The notes below the pieces were generated by a model, which was not told the DNA's origin, made no database searches, and was given only the letters and a program-made list of their open reading frames with translations. DNA of 13,330 bases from Bacteroidales bacterium (lineage in GTDB: Bacteria > Bacteroidota > Bacteroidia > Bacteroidales > F082), in NCBI GenBank assembly GCA_900771045.1, contig CAAGMM010000142.1:1-13330 (forward strand), in the 5' to 3' direction. The first letter of the stretch is position 1. Each line of letters starts with the position of its first letter. Shown here piece by piece: positions 1 through 7,560 of the stretch. A program made the position numbers and the translations under genes.

Positions 1-91
1 AAAAAAACTCACTGAGAAATTTACTGGCAAAAGCGGTAAAACCTGCAATTTCAAATCAAGATGTCAAAGAACTTAGTTTATTTGATTAACA

Positions 92-787
92 TTAAAAGAT
101 TATCGCAACAGTACTATTTTCCAAATAAAGATATACCATCAAATGGTTTTCAGAATCATATTTTTGCTCATCATATTTCAGGAAGACTTTTTTCCCTTTT
201 AATTTGGAAATCAAATATTCTGATGCTTTTCCATTCAATTTTATATTTTGTTTGATGCCGATTAGACGCACCGTTAATCCGTTGTTTAGCACTAATAATT
301 CGGGAGAAATCACTTCTTTTATTGTAAAAAAGTCGTCTCGATTTGTTGTGCTGTTTGCATCAATTTTCGAGCCGAATTGCAGTTTTTTCACATCAATCTT
401 TTTATCTATTTTATGTGTATCAATGAATTGGTATGGCAATTTTCCTATTTCTTCCGCAAAATCTATTTTTTCATCCTGTCTGATTTCATTTATGATGGTT
501 CTATCGTACAAATTCTGCCCACCGATTTTTTCCTTTATGATAGGAATGAAATCTGGATTTATCTCATAACCCACGGAATTTCTATTCAGTCTTTTTGCGA
601 CGGAAGCCGTAGTCCCACTTTCCATAAATGGGTCTAAAATCGTTTCTCCCGGGAAAGAAAACATTTTTATTAAACGTTTCGGCAATTCATCAGGAAACAT
701 AGCTAAATGCTTATCTTGCCTTGCTCCGTTGAAACACCAGTGTCCGCTAAAATAAGTATTCCATTCGTCTTTATTTGGACGACAAAT
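92..787 (-). pseudogene. 5'-truncated DNA methyltransferase (N6-adenine/N4-cytosine class) with C-terminal nuclease-like domain
   Basis: The longest ATG-started frame begins at 700 (202 codons), but the same frame is open back to 787. That upstream part encodes recognisable family sequence (DEWNTYFSGHW, then GARQDKHLAMFPDELPKRL), so the ATG at 700 is not a natural start. The conserved SAM-binding motif follows as DPFMESGTT; the family normally has DPFMGSGTT, so a glycine is replaced by glutamate. After it comes NSVGYEINPDF. The last third (VLNNGLTVRLIGIK ... KVFLKYDEQKYD) resembles the staphylococcal-nuclease-like tail of some of these enzymes. The catalytic DPP(Y/F) motif and the whole N-terminal half are missing. 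The frame is bounded at 788-790 by the stop codon of the upstream gene. The C-terminus (ENSTVAIIF) also ends earlier than I would expect. I infer a dead remnant of a modification gene, brought in or cut by a rearrangement. Base composition is more AT-rich than the genes to the right. Confidence 0.75.
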
Positions 788-2182
788 TTACATATTTTTT
801 TTCAAACCCGCTATATTCCGCCTGACTCTCGCGACGTGATAAAAAAGGTTCTGTTCCGGTTCGGGTGCCGGCGCCATCCCAATCCTGCCTTCAGGCTTGA
901 TAATGAAATAGTCGGGCATCATCCTGACGTGATAATCTTCGAGCAGCAGAATGTCGTCGCCGAGGTTGAGAAGCGTCCATTTTATGTTCTTCTCTCTGAA
1001 AAAAGCCTTCATCGGCTCAAAACCGTCTTTCGTGGCTATCGTGATGATTTTGACGTCGTTTCCCCATTGCGCGGCCATCTGCGCGAGTTGGTCAAACTGT
1101 TCGTTAACCATCGGATTGGGCTTCTCAACGAACTGTAAGACAACCAAATCCTTGTTGAAATCGGAAAGTTTGATGATTTTTTCGCCGTCACTGAGCGCAA
1201 ACGCCGGCGCATCGCTGTCATACGACAAACGTCTCAGCTGAATCAACACGTCTTTCGCCAACCGTTTCGTCTTCTCCGACTTCGCCTGACTGGGAAATGT
1301 TTTTGATAAATAGTTGATAATCTTGTCTTTATATGAATTGTCGTTATATCCGATGCCTTCATAATAAATCCTTTTGAGGTTAAGAATCACAACGGCTTCC
1401 GCAATTTCACGGTTGCGTTTGAGAAATTCGTCTTTGCCGCAAACATAATCCAAAACCGACGGCTTTATCAATTCAAAAACATCAAAAGTATTGGATTTCA
1501 AATATTTAGAAAATATATCTTCAAACAAAACACCATACGACGACACATTCGTTATCATCGGTTTTTCATCAAAATATTGGGCAACAACATATTTTCCGCC
1601 GTCTTTCTTTATGGCGTTTATTATGGATGCCTTTCTGTATAAAATATATTCGTCGATATATTTATCATGATTTTTTGCAATAATTTTTGAAATTCTAACA
1701 TCAAGAGTATCAAGCACTTTTATGTTTCTGCCGCGATATATCGTGTTAAAATTTTCGTATAAATAGTCATCAATTATCTGCTGTGCGGCGACGTAATCGC
1801 GATAAAGTCCGCCGTCGCCCGTTTTTGTTATCGTGAGCGAAGGTTTTTCCTGCTCGAAATAAGATTTCTCGTCATCTTTTTCGGGAACGTTTATTTCGAT
1901 TTCATATTCAGACGACGGTTTCAAAATAATGTCAACGCGTTGCAAATCGACGGCAATCTGCGCCGGAACGACTTCATCAATATTCGTTTTCAACGAAAAG
2001 CGTCCTTCAGAATCACTTTTGGCATTGTCTGATAAGGTTAATTCGTTGGTTATCAATTCATTATACACAAAAAGCCTCACGATGGCGTTTCTAACATTCG
2101 TTTTACCCCTTATCGTGACGTTTTGTGCGGAAATCAAGTCGGCCGCAACGAGGAAAATCAACAGAATCAACGCTTTTCTCAT
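788..2182 (-). CDS. Exported TlpA-like protein with thioredoxin fold lacking CxxC
   Basis: This is a 464-residue protein with an N-terminal signal peptide (MRKALILLIFLVAADLISAQ, likely cut near Ala-Gln), so it acts in the periplasm or outer envelope. Residues about 20-110 look like the beta-rich N-terminal domain (DUF4369-like) that precedes thioredoxin domains in Bacteroidota. The middle is mostly helical and unrecognised. The last ~130 residues have a thioredoxin/AhpC-TSA fold: DAPAFALSDGEKIIKLSDFNKDLVVLQFVE, a later strand IITIATKDG, and the cis-proline strand MMPDYFIIKPEGRI. Where the redox CxxC should follow the first strand the sequence is EKPNPMVNEQ, with no cysteine, so thiol-disulfide exchange is unlikely. 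It starts 3 bases after the coaD stop and is probably translated with it. Its role is unknown; a folding, binding or structural role is a guess. The start ATG is well placed by the signal peptide. Confidence 0.8.
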   Translation of the reverse strand: MRKALILLIFLVAADLISAQNVTIRGKTNVRNAIVRLFVYNELITNELTLSDNAKSDSEGRFSLKTNIDEVVPAQIAVDLQRVDIILKPSSEYEIEINVPEKDDEKSYFEQEKPSLTITKTGDGGLYRDYVAAQQIIDDYLYENFNTIYRGRNIKVLDTLDVRISKIIAKNHDKYIDEYILYRKASIINAIKKDGGKYVVAQYFDEKPMITNVSSYGVLFEDIFSKYLKSNTFDVFELIKPSVLDYVCGKDEFLKRNREIAEAVVILNLKRIYYEGIGYNDNSYKDKIINYLSKTFPSQAKSEKTKRLAKDVLIQLRRLSYDSDAPAFALSDGEKIIKLSDFNKDLVVLQFVEKPNPMVNEQFDQLAQMAAQWGNDVKIITIATKDGFEPMKAFFREKNIKWTLLNLGDDILLLEDYHVRMMPDYFIIKPEGRIGMAPAPEPEQNLFYHVARVRRNIAGLKKNM

Positions 2183-2185
2183 AAC

Positions 2186-2641
2186 TTATATTTTCACCTT
2201 TTCAGGGATAAACGCAGAAACGTCGCCTTTATTGTTTATCACGTCGCGAACAAGTGTTGACGAGACGTGCCTCAGATTGGCCGGCGTTATGAAAAAGACC
2301 GTTTCAACGTCCGGGTTGAGGTCGCGATTCGTCTCCGCCATAATGCTTTCGTATTCAAAATCAACGGTATTGCGCAATCCTCTGACGATAAACCTTATGC
2401 CGTTCTTTTTACAGAAATCGGCGGTTAAACCATTGTACGACAATACTTTAACCTTGTCGCAACCTTCAAACGCGTCGCAAATCCACTTTTTTCTCTGCTC
2501 AAGACCGAACATCGGTTTTTTCTCACCATTGACACCGATGGCGACAACGACCTCGTCGAAAATCTCAGCGGCCCGTCTGATAAGATATTCGTGGCCTTTG
2601 GTTATCGGGTCGAAAGCCCCCGTTATGACTGCTTTTTTCAT
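2186..2641 (-). CDS. coaD: Pantetheine-phosphate adenylyltransferase (CoaD)
   Basis: CoaD transfers AMP from ATP to 4'-phosphopantetheine, giving dephospho-CoA and pyrophosphate. This is the fourth step of coenzyme A synthesis, in the cytosol. The 151-residue length is normal for the family. The nucleotidyltransferase signature is GAFDPITKGH at residues 8-17 (usual form G(S/T)FDPxTxGH). The substrate-binding stretch IVRGLRN is near residue 87, and the C-terminal VSSTLVRDV...GDVSAFIPEKV matches the conserved (I/V)SS(S/T)xVR...GxxxxFVP block. The ATG overlaps the stop of the upstream glycosyltransferase gene by 4 bases (ATGA), which suggests translational coupling, and the next gene begins 3 bases downstream. 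Identification is firm. The neighbouring glycosyltransferase has no obvious link to CoA, so the pairing probably reflects genome packing. Confidence 0.95.
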   Translation of the reverse strand: MKKAVITGAFDPITKGHEYLIRRAAEIFDEVVVAIGVNGEKKPMFGLEQRKKWICDAFEGCDKVKVLSYNGLTADFCKKNGIRFIVRGLRNTVDFEYESIMAETNRDLNPDVETVFFITPANLRHVSSTLVRDVINNKGDVSAFIPEKVKI

Positions 2642-4353
2642 TTTTCTTCGTCCAAATTTATCTCAAAATATTCCTGCGTCCTGTTATAAATCGACATTCT
2701 GTCGTAAGTGACGACGGCGAAAGTCTTATGCCTGTTCCACAGAATCGAAGTGTCCGGGACTAACGCGTAAAAACGGCGTTTTATTGTCTCGTAGCCGTGC
2801 AAAGTGTCGATGTCGTCGTAAAAACCGTCGGCGACAATGTCGAATTTATCTTCATCGTCCTTAAACATCGCTTTGACTTCTATCGGAAGATCCTCGTGAT
2901 GGAAGTCAATTGGCGTACTTAATTGATTGTGTATCAAGATATTAGCAAAAACAGTATCGCCTTTATGAAATTCTTTCCTGGGTTGATAGAGCGGTGTCGT
3001 CGTGATAGCGATTCTGTTTGCAGATTGGAAATTTTTCGTGATAAATCCGCTGAATTTTTCTCCGTCAAATTCATAATCGTTTGATTGTGAGGGCGAAAGT
3101 GAGTCAACCTTTATCCTCACAAAGACTTCGCGTCCGAGCATCAGCGTGTCGAAAGCCCAGAGGTCGTACTGCGTCTTGTGCGAGTCGTAACATTCGATTG
3201 TGGCCGCCTCGCCGCCTGTGTAGTGCATATACAGCGACGGGTCTTGAAATCTCGCCCTGAAAATGACAGGTCTTCCTTCGGCGACTTTTTCAATGCCGTC
3301 GTAAAGTTGTTTTTTCCAGAAGCCGATAAACTCAAAAGCGTTAGTACAGCATAGTAAAACCCTCATAATCAAGACTATAACGACTACCGGGAAGATAAAG
3401 CGTCGAACGAAAACAGTAAGTTTTTTATCTTGCAGGCATTGTCTGTAAATCAAGATGACGGCTGGGATGACGCACACGACGGTCCAATGTGGTTCGGCAT
3501 GACCGCGACAAGTCATTATCCAGAAAAAGCCGATAAAGCCTATCGTTATGAAGTACAAAGTCTTCTCGAAAACATCGGCCGGCCTTCTTTTGATAAGCAC
3601 GTATATCAGTGCGCCAAATGTCGTCGGGCCGAACACGAGCAGCTGAAACGGCAAATATTCGAGCGGATAAGTATAGCTGAAATCGACGCTGCGTTGGTAA
3701 AGATGATATTTGAAACTCGGAAAACCGTGGTCGAACTGCCATAAGAGATGCGGCGTAAAAAGGAGCAGCGTGACAATGAAAGCCGTCCATATCTTTATGT
3801 CTTTCAACATTTTAAGGTTTGAAATGACGACGAGTCCGAGCAAAATGACGGCGTGATATTTCGAGTAAAGCATTGCGGCGGCGAGAAAAGCCATCAGAAG
3901 TGACGAACGCCACGAAGGTTTGTCGAGATAATTTTTGTAGGCAAGTAAAAACAACGAAGAGAAGAAGATGAGCGGGCTGTCCGGGACGACGATGAATCCG
4001 TAAATGTTGAACATCACGAGGGAACCGACGAGTGTGAAAAAAAGCAGAATTCTTTTTTTATCGGCGTTTTTGTCGTCCGTCAGTTTCCACATCACGACGC
4101 ATGACAATGTGGAGAAGATGACGGCGAAAAGGCGCATTCCGACAGTTCCGCCGAAGACGAGATGACCGGCGGCAATCATCAAGGCGACCATCGGCGGATG
4201 ATCGTAATAACCCCAGTCGAGATTTTGGGCATAGACTTCGTAATAACCTTCGTCTTCGTAGGCCAGAGTCACAGCCGCTTGAACGAAATTTATAACGAAC
4301 CACGCTGCGAGAAGCGCGAGAAAAATAATACTATTTCGTTCTAACTTCTTCAT
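2638..4353 (-). CDS. Multi-pass membrane glycosyltransferase, PMT/ArnT-like (GT39/GT83 type)
   Basis: The ~571-residue integral membrane protein has about ten or more hydrophobic segments in its first 350 residues, followed by a ~200-residue soluble beta-rich tail likely on the periplasmic side. The first external loop carries the family signature: YEDEGYYEVYAQNL, with the acidic pair expected at the catalytic site, then YYDHPPMVAL. The later loop has VVPDSPLIFF. Enzymes of this fold move a sugar from a polyprenyl-phosphate carrier to protein, lipid A or another envelope acceptor; donor and acceptor cannot be read from the sequence. I chose the ATG at 4353, two bases after the stop of the upstream gene. 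A TTG at 4359 would add two residues and overlap that stop. The 3' end overlaps coaD by 4 bases. Confidence 0.85.
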   Translation of the reverse strand: MKKLERNSIIFLALLAAWFVINFVQAAVTLAYEDEGYYEVYAQNLDWGYYDHPPMVALMIAAGHLVFGGTVGMRLFAVIFSTLSCVVMWKLTDDKNADKKRILLFFTLVGSLVMFNIYGFIVVPDSPLIFFSSLFLLAYKNYLDKPSWRSSLLMAFLAAAMLYSKYHAVILLGLVVISNLKMLKDIKIWTAFIVTLLLFTPHLLWQFDHGFPSFKYHLYQRSVDFSYTYPLEYLPFQLLVFGPTTFGALIYVLIKRRPADVFEKTLYFITIGFIGFFWIMTCRGHAEPHWTVVCVIPAVILIYRQCLQDKKLTVFVRRFIFPVVVIVLIMRVLLCCTNAFEFIGFWKKQLYDGIEKVAEGRPVIFRARFQDPSLYMHYTGGEAATIECYDSHKTQYDLWAFDTLMLGREVFVRIKVDSLSPSQSNDYEFDGEKFSGFITKNFQSANRIAITTTPLYQPRKEFHKGDTVFANILIHNQLSTPIDFHHEDLPIEVKAMFKDDEDKFDIVADGFYDDIDTLHGYETIKRRFYALVPDTSILWNRHKTFAVVTYDRMSIYNRTQEYFEINLDEEK

Positions 4354-4355
4354 TA

Positions 4356-4715
4356 TCAATATAAAAAATCGCTTGCGTTGAAGTTAAGGTATTCATCGTC
4401 GAGACCGAGTTCGGCGCGTACTTCTTCTGAGAGCGATGCCGGCGACCATGCAGGCTCAAATGTCAACTCGACGACGCACGACTTAACGCCCATCATGGCT
4501 GAAATTCTTTCCTTCACGTAGTTTGGAAGTTGGTCGGCGACGGGGCAGTTCGGAGCCGTGACTGTCATCAGAATGCGGACATTATATTCGTCGTCGATAT
4601 CGATGTTGTAAATCAGGCCGAGTTTGTAAATGTCGATGGGAATTTCCGGGTCGTAGATGCCGCTCAACACCTCTATAATCCTGTCTTTCAATTCTTTTTT
4701 AACATCTTCTTCCAT
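4356..4715 (-). CDS. DUF59/MIP18-family Fe-S assembly factor (SufT-like)
   Basis: This 119-residue cytosolic protein is of the DUF59 (MIP18) family, whose members act in maturation or transfer of Fe-S clusters. The diagnostic motifs are visible: DPEIPIDIYKLGLIY at residues 22-36, then MTVTAPNCPVADQLP with the conserved cysteine at position 57, and VVELTFEPAWSP. The long form with an N-terminal extra domain (SufT proper) is not present; this is the compact single-domain type. It lies 36 bases downstream of sufE on the same strand, which supports an Fe-S role. The glycosyltransferase gene starts two bases after its stop. The family call is firm; the exact target proteins are not known. Confidence 0.92.
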   Translation of the reverse strand: MEEDVKKELKDRIIEVLSGIYDPEIPIDIYKLGLIYNIDIDDEYNVRILMTVTAPNCPVADQLPNYVKERISAMMGVKSCVVELTFEPAWSPASLSEEVRAELGLDDEYLNFNASDFLY

Positions 4716-4751
4716 TTCTATTTCTTTTGAAGTTATTGAAAATCAATCCTG

Positions 4752-5162
4752 TTACTTGAATATTTTAGCGTAAGTCATAATCTGCTCTATCATCGACAAA
4801 AGTCCGTTTGAGCGTGTCGGCGAAAGATGTTCCTTAAGACCGATTTTGTCCAAAAACGACATATCGGCGGCGAGAATATCAGCCGGTTTCTGTCCGGAGA
4901 ACGTCTTAATAAGCAGATTTATAATGCCTTTCGTTATCACTGCATCGCTGTCGGCGGTCAAAAACATTTTTCCGTCGTTCATCTCTGCGTGAAGCCACAC
5001 TCTTGACTGGCATCCGTTGATGAGGTAGTTGTCGTTGCGGTATTTTTCATCAATCAGCGGGCAGTCTTTGCCGAGGTCGATCAGCATTGAATAACGGTCC
5101 ATCCAATCGTCCAACATCGTGAAATCTTCCACGATAGAATCCTGTATTTCTTTGATTGTCAT
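4752..5162 (-). CDS. sufE: SufE-family sulfur acceptor
   Basis: SufE takes persulfide sulfur from the cysteine desulfurase SufS, stimulates it, and passes the sulfur to the SufBCD scaffold for Fe-S cluster building. The 136-residue length is normal. The catalytic cysteine is Cys51 in the conserved stretch INGCQSRVWL, matching the family motif V.GCqSxVWl. The later part (TADSDAVITKGIINLLIKTFSGQKPADI and LSPTRSNGLLSMIEQIM) also follows the family pattern. The gene lies 21 bases downstream of the M13 peptidase stop and 36 bases upstream of the DUF59 gene. The remaining suf genes (sufB, C, D, S) are not in this window. Confidence 0.95.
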   Translation of the reverse strand: MTIKEIQDSIVEDFTMLDDWMDRYSMLIDLGKDCPLIDEKYRNDNYLINGCQSRVWLHAEMNDGKMFLTADSDAVITKGIINLLIKTFSGQKPADILAADMSFLDKIGLKEHLSPTRSNGLLSMIEQIMTYAKIFK

Positions 5163-5183
5163 TACGTTACAATTAAAAATATT

Positions 5184-7220
5184 TTACCAGATTGCGGCGC
5201 GTCTTTCAGGTTCGATGAAGAGTTTGTCTTCAGGGCTTATGTCGAAAGCCTCGTAGAAATGCGGCATTGAGAACAGTGTGCGGTTGACGCGGGCTTCGGC
5301 CGGCGAATGCACGTCGTCCTGAATGTTTCTTTCGAGGGCTTTGTCGCGGATGTTGGTTCTCCAGATTGTCGCGTAGCTGAGGAAGAAGCGTTGTGCCTGC
5401 GTGAAGCCGTCGATAATGGTATCGCTCTTGCCCTGCCGGGTCAGCATGAGCGCGTCGTAAGCTATGTTCAGGCCGCCGAGGTCGGCAATATTTTCGCCGA
5501 GAGTCAGTTGGCCGTTGATATTCAGGCCGATAAGTTGAAATTCATCGAATAACGCGACAAGACGTTTTGTCTTTTCATTAAAACGTGCGGCGTCTTCTTC
5601 GGTCCACCAATTGTTAAGATTGCCGTTTTCATCGGTTTTGCAGCCCTGGTCGTCGAAGCCGTGGGTCATCTCGTGTCCGATGACGACACCGATACCGCCG
5701 TAGTTGATTGCGTCATCAGCGGCGAGGTTGAAGAACGGCGGTTGCAGGATGGCGGCCGGGAAACAGATCTCGTTCCATTCAGGAATATAACATGCGTTGA
5801 CGGTCTGAGGCGTCATAGCCCATTCCTCGCGGTCAACGGGTTTTCCGATGCGGCTGATGTCGTCGCGTTTCTCAAACCTGCAAAACTCCCTCATATTTTT
5901 GAATATTGACTCGGCGGTGACGTCGAAGTCGCTGTAGTCTTTCCACTTGTCGGGATAGCCCACTTTGACGTTCATCTTCGCGAGTTTTGTTTTGGCGGCG
6001 GCTTTAGTGTCGTCGCTCATCCAGTCGAGTTGGCCGATACGTCCGGCGAGGGCTGTTTTGAGGTCGGCCACGAGTGACTGCATCTTCAGTTTCGCTTCTG
6101 CCGGAAAATGTCTTTCGACGTAGAGTTGTCCGACGGCTTCTCCGAGGCACTCCGATGTTTGGCGGACCATGCGTTTCCAGCGCGGCTGCTGAGTTTCTTG
6201 TCCATAGAGGAATTTAGCGTAAAAATCAAAATTCTCTTCATCAAGAGCCTTGCAGAGCGTTGCCGCCGAGCCGGAAAGGACTTTCCATTTCAGATAATCC
6301 TTTATGTCGTCGAGGCTCGTTTCGGCCAAGACTGTGTTAAGCGATTTGATATAGTCGAGATGGCTGACGTCGAGGCTGTCGAACTGCGGCGCGCCGATTT
6401 GTGCGAAATAAGTCTCCCAGTCGAAAACGGGCACGGCGGCTTTCAAATCGGCTTTTGCGATGAAGTGATAAGTCTTAAGCGGGTCGCGGCGGTCGAGGCG
6501 CGTCATCATATTTCCGGCGAGGCGTTTTTCGAGGTTGAAGATACGTTCAGCCTTATCGGAGTCGTTATCGGAACCAATGATAGTGAACATATTAGCGATA
6601 TGTTTGCGGTAGCGTTCGTGAAGTTCTTTTTTATTTTCGTCATCGCCGAAATAATCATCACGGTCGGGGAGTCCGAGGCCGCTTTGTCCCATATTCGCTA
6701 TCGAGTTGAGTGAGTTTTTCGCGTCTGTTGCCGAGCCGAAGTAGAAAAATCCGCGGAAGCCGTCCGAATGGTTGGCGGCGAGGACTTCGGCGAGGTCGTT
6801 GATGCTGTTCATTTCGTCGATTCTTTGGAAGAAGGGCGTCAGTTCCGAGAAGCCTCTTTTCTCGATGTTGACGGTGTCCATTCCGGCATTGTAGAAGTCG
6901 CGGATTTTCTGCGCTACGCTGCCTTGTTCGGCCTTTTCATTTAATGAAACCTCATCGATGATGTCCCTTATCTGAAGTTCGTTTTCGTCGGCGAGTTCGT
7001 TAAAAGCGCAAAACATCGTTTTGTCGTCAGGAATCGGGTTGTTTTTAAGCCAGTTGTTGTTGGCGTAACGGAAAAAGTCGTTGCCGGGGCGTACGGAGTT
7101 GTCCATATAACTCGACTCGAAGGCCTTTTTTGATGTCGATACGGCCTTTTGACCATTATCGCAGCAACTGCTTGCGGCGGCACATAAAATACTCATTGTC
7201 AGAATGTTTAATTTTTTCAT
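5184..7220 (-). CDS. M13-family zinc metallopeptidase, lipoprotein (PepO/neprilysin-like)
   Basis: This 678-residue endopeptidase cleaves peptides and is probably anchored to the envelope. It has a lipoprotein-type signal (MKKLNILTMSILCAAASSC, Cys19 the likely lipidated residue; the lipobox ASSC is weak). The M13 N-terminal domain starts near YMDNSVRPGNDFFRYANNNWL. The zinc site is HEMTH at residues 516-520, preceded by the family NAxY-type motif (NACYIPEWNEICFPAAIL). The third zinc ligand is the glutamate of GENIADLGG near residue 576. The C-terminus, EPERRAAIW, resembles the family's conserved aromatic end. The frame is open further upstream to an ATG at 7385, but that extension crosses a palindrome and lacks a signal peptide. 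The ATG at 7220 lies just downstream of a good promoter box. It appears to be the first gene of the cluster running down to 788. Confidence 0.93.
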   Translation of the reverse strand: MKKLNILTMSILCAAASSCCDNGQKAVSTSKKAFESSYMDNSVRPGNDFFRYANNNWLKNNPIPDDKTMFCAFNELADENELQIRDIIDEVSLNEKAEQGSVAQKIRDFYNAGMDTVNIEKRGFSELTPFFQRIDEMNSINDLAEVLAANHSDGFRGFFYFGSATDAKNSLNSIANMGQSGLGLPDRDDYFGDDENKKELHERYRKHIANMFTIIGSDNDSDKAERIFNLEKRLAGNMMTRLDRRDPLKTYHFIAKADLKAAVPVFDWETYFAQIGAPQFDSLDVSHLDYIKSLNTVLAETSLDDIKDYLKWKVLSGSAATLCKALDEENFDFYAKFLYGQETQQPRWKRMVRQTSECLGEAVGQLYVERHFPAEAKLKMQSLVADLKTALAGRIGQLDWMSDDTKAAAKTKLAKMNVKVGYPDKWKDYSDFDVTAESIFKNMREFCRFEKRDDISRIGKPVDREEWAMTPQTVNACYIPEWNEICFPAAILQPPFFNLAADDAINYGGIGVVIGHEMTHGFDDQGCKTDENGNLNNWWTEEDAARFNEKTKRLVALFDEFQLIGLNINGQLTLGENIADLGGLNIAYDALMLTRQGKSDTIIDGFTQAQRFFLSYATIWRTNIRDKALERNIQDDVHSPAEARVNRTLFSMPHFYEAFDISPEDKLFIEPERRAAIW

Positions 7221-7240
7221 CTTAAAGAAATTACATTTTG

Positions 7241-7248
7241 CAAAGATA
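7241..7248 (-). promoter_or_regulatory. Bacteroidota -7 promoter box for the M13-sufE-coaD cluster
   Basis: On the minus strand the sequence reads TATCTTTG, a full match to the Bacteroidota -7 consensus TAnnTTTG. It ends 20 bases before the ATG at 7220, so the 5' leader would be very short. I see no convincing TTTG -33 box at the usual distance, so this rests on the -7 box and position alone. Confidence 0.55.
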
Positions 7249-7282
7249 GGATAAATTTTGAGAAGTTGGAAGATAGAATTCA

Positions 7283-7320
7283 GGTGGATTCTATAAATTG
7301 CGGAATTTATAGAACCCACC
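7283..7320. repeat. Long near-perfect palindrome (17-bp arms, 4-base loop)
   Basis: The left arm 7283-7299 (GGTGGATTCTATAAATT) pairs with the right arm 7304-7320 (AATTTATAGAACCCACC) around a GCGG loop; only one position is not Watson-Crick (a wobble on one strand). Neither strand has a T-run after the stem, so it is not a standard terminator. It lies about 35 bases upstream of the peptidase promoter box and about 45 bases from the mutase terminator. A dispersed extragenic palindrome, the core of a small mobile element, or a protein-binding site are all possible. Confidence 0.7.
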
Positions 7321-7365
7321 TTCGGATTATAGGAAAAACGACTGCCGCGGGACATCCCCACGTAT

Positions 7366-7396
7366 AAGTAAGAAAGAGACAGCATAAAGCCGTCTC
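7366..7396 (-). terminator. Likely Rho-independent terminator of the mutase operon
   Basis: Read on the minus strand, GAGACGGC and GCTGTCTC (7396-7389 and 7383-7376) form an 8-bp stem with one wobble pair and a five-base loop (TTTAT). It is followed by a T-rich tail, TTTCTTACTT. Without the insertion sequence and one copy of its target duplication, this hairpin would begin only about 25 bases after the mutase large-subunit stop codon. It most likely served that operon. The T-run is interrupted, so strength is uncertain. Confidence 0.65.
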
Positions 7397-7400
7397 CTTC

Positions 7401-7409
7401 ATTGAAAAT
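7401..7409. repeat. Target-site duplication, left copy
   Basis: ATTGAAAAT occurs directly outside the left inverted repeat of the insertion sequence and again at 8811-8819 directly outside the right one. A 9-bp direct repeat abutting both ends is what transposition leaves behind, and it fixes the element's ends. Confidence 0.8.
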
Positions 7410-7486
7410 TATTGGTGTCCGCTAAAACTTCGTGCCTTGCGTGCGCGTGTATGCATGCACATGAAAATCTCGAAAAACAAAAATTT

Positions 7487-7520
7487 GGGCTGGCTCTTGC
7501 TTGAGGAGTCAGCCCTTTTT
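7487..7520 (+). terminator. Terminator-like hairpin ahead of the transposase
   Basis: GGGCTGGCTC (7487-7496) pairs with GAGTCAGCCC (7506-7515), a 10-bp stem with one wobble and a nine-base loop, followed by TTTTT. It lies about 40 bases before the transposase ATG. A stem of this kind just inside an insertion sequence would block transcription coming in from outside, a common way of keeping transposase levels low. Confidence 0.6.
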
Positions 7521-7560
7521 GGTAATTTTGTAGCTGCGAAACAAACACGATTACCAAATA

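Noticed and set aside
204..637. Plus-strand open frames across the left end
   Set aside because: They are antisense to the methyltransferase remnant, which carries the recognisable motifs.
740..752. Thirteen bases (GTGTCCGCTAAAA) identical to the left end of the insertion sequence at 7415-7427, possibly a second IS end
   Set aside because: On the minus strand these bases encode the conserved YFSGHW stretch of the methyltransferase, in frame with family sequence on both sides, and no partner repeat or transposase lies near. I treat the match as coincidence.
7221..7385. In-frame upstream extension of the M13 peptidase by 55 codons
   Set aside because: It crosses the palindrome and promoter box, has no signal peptide and does not look like protein. 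The ATG at 7220 begins a proper lipoprotein signal.
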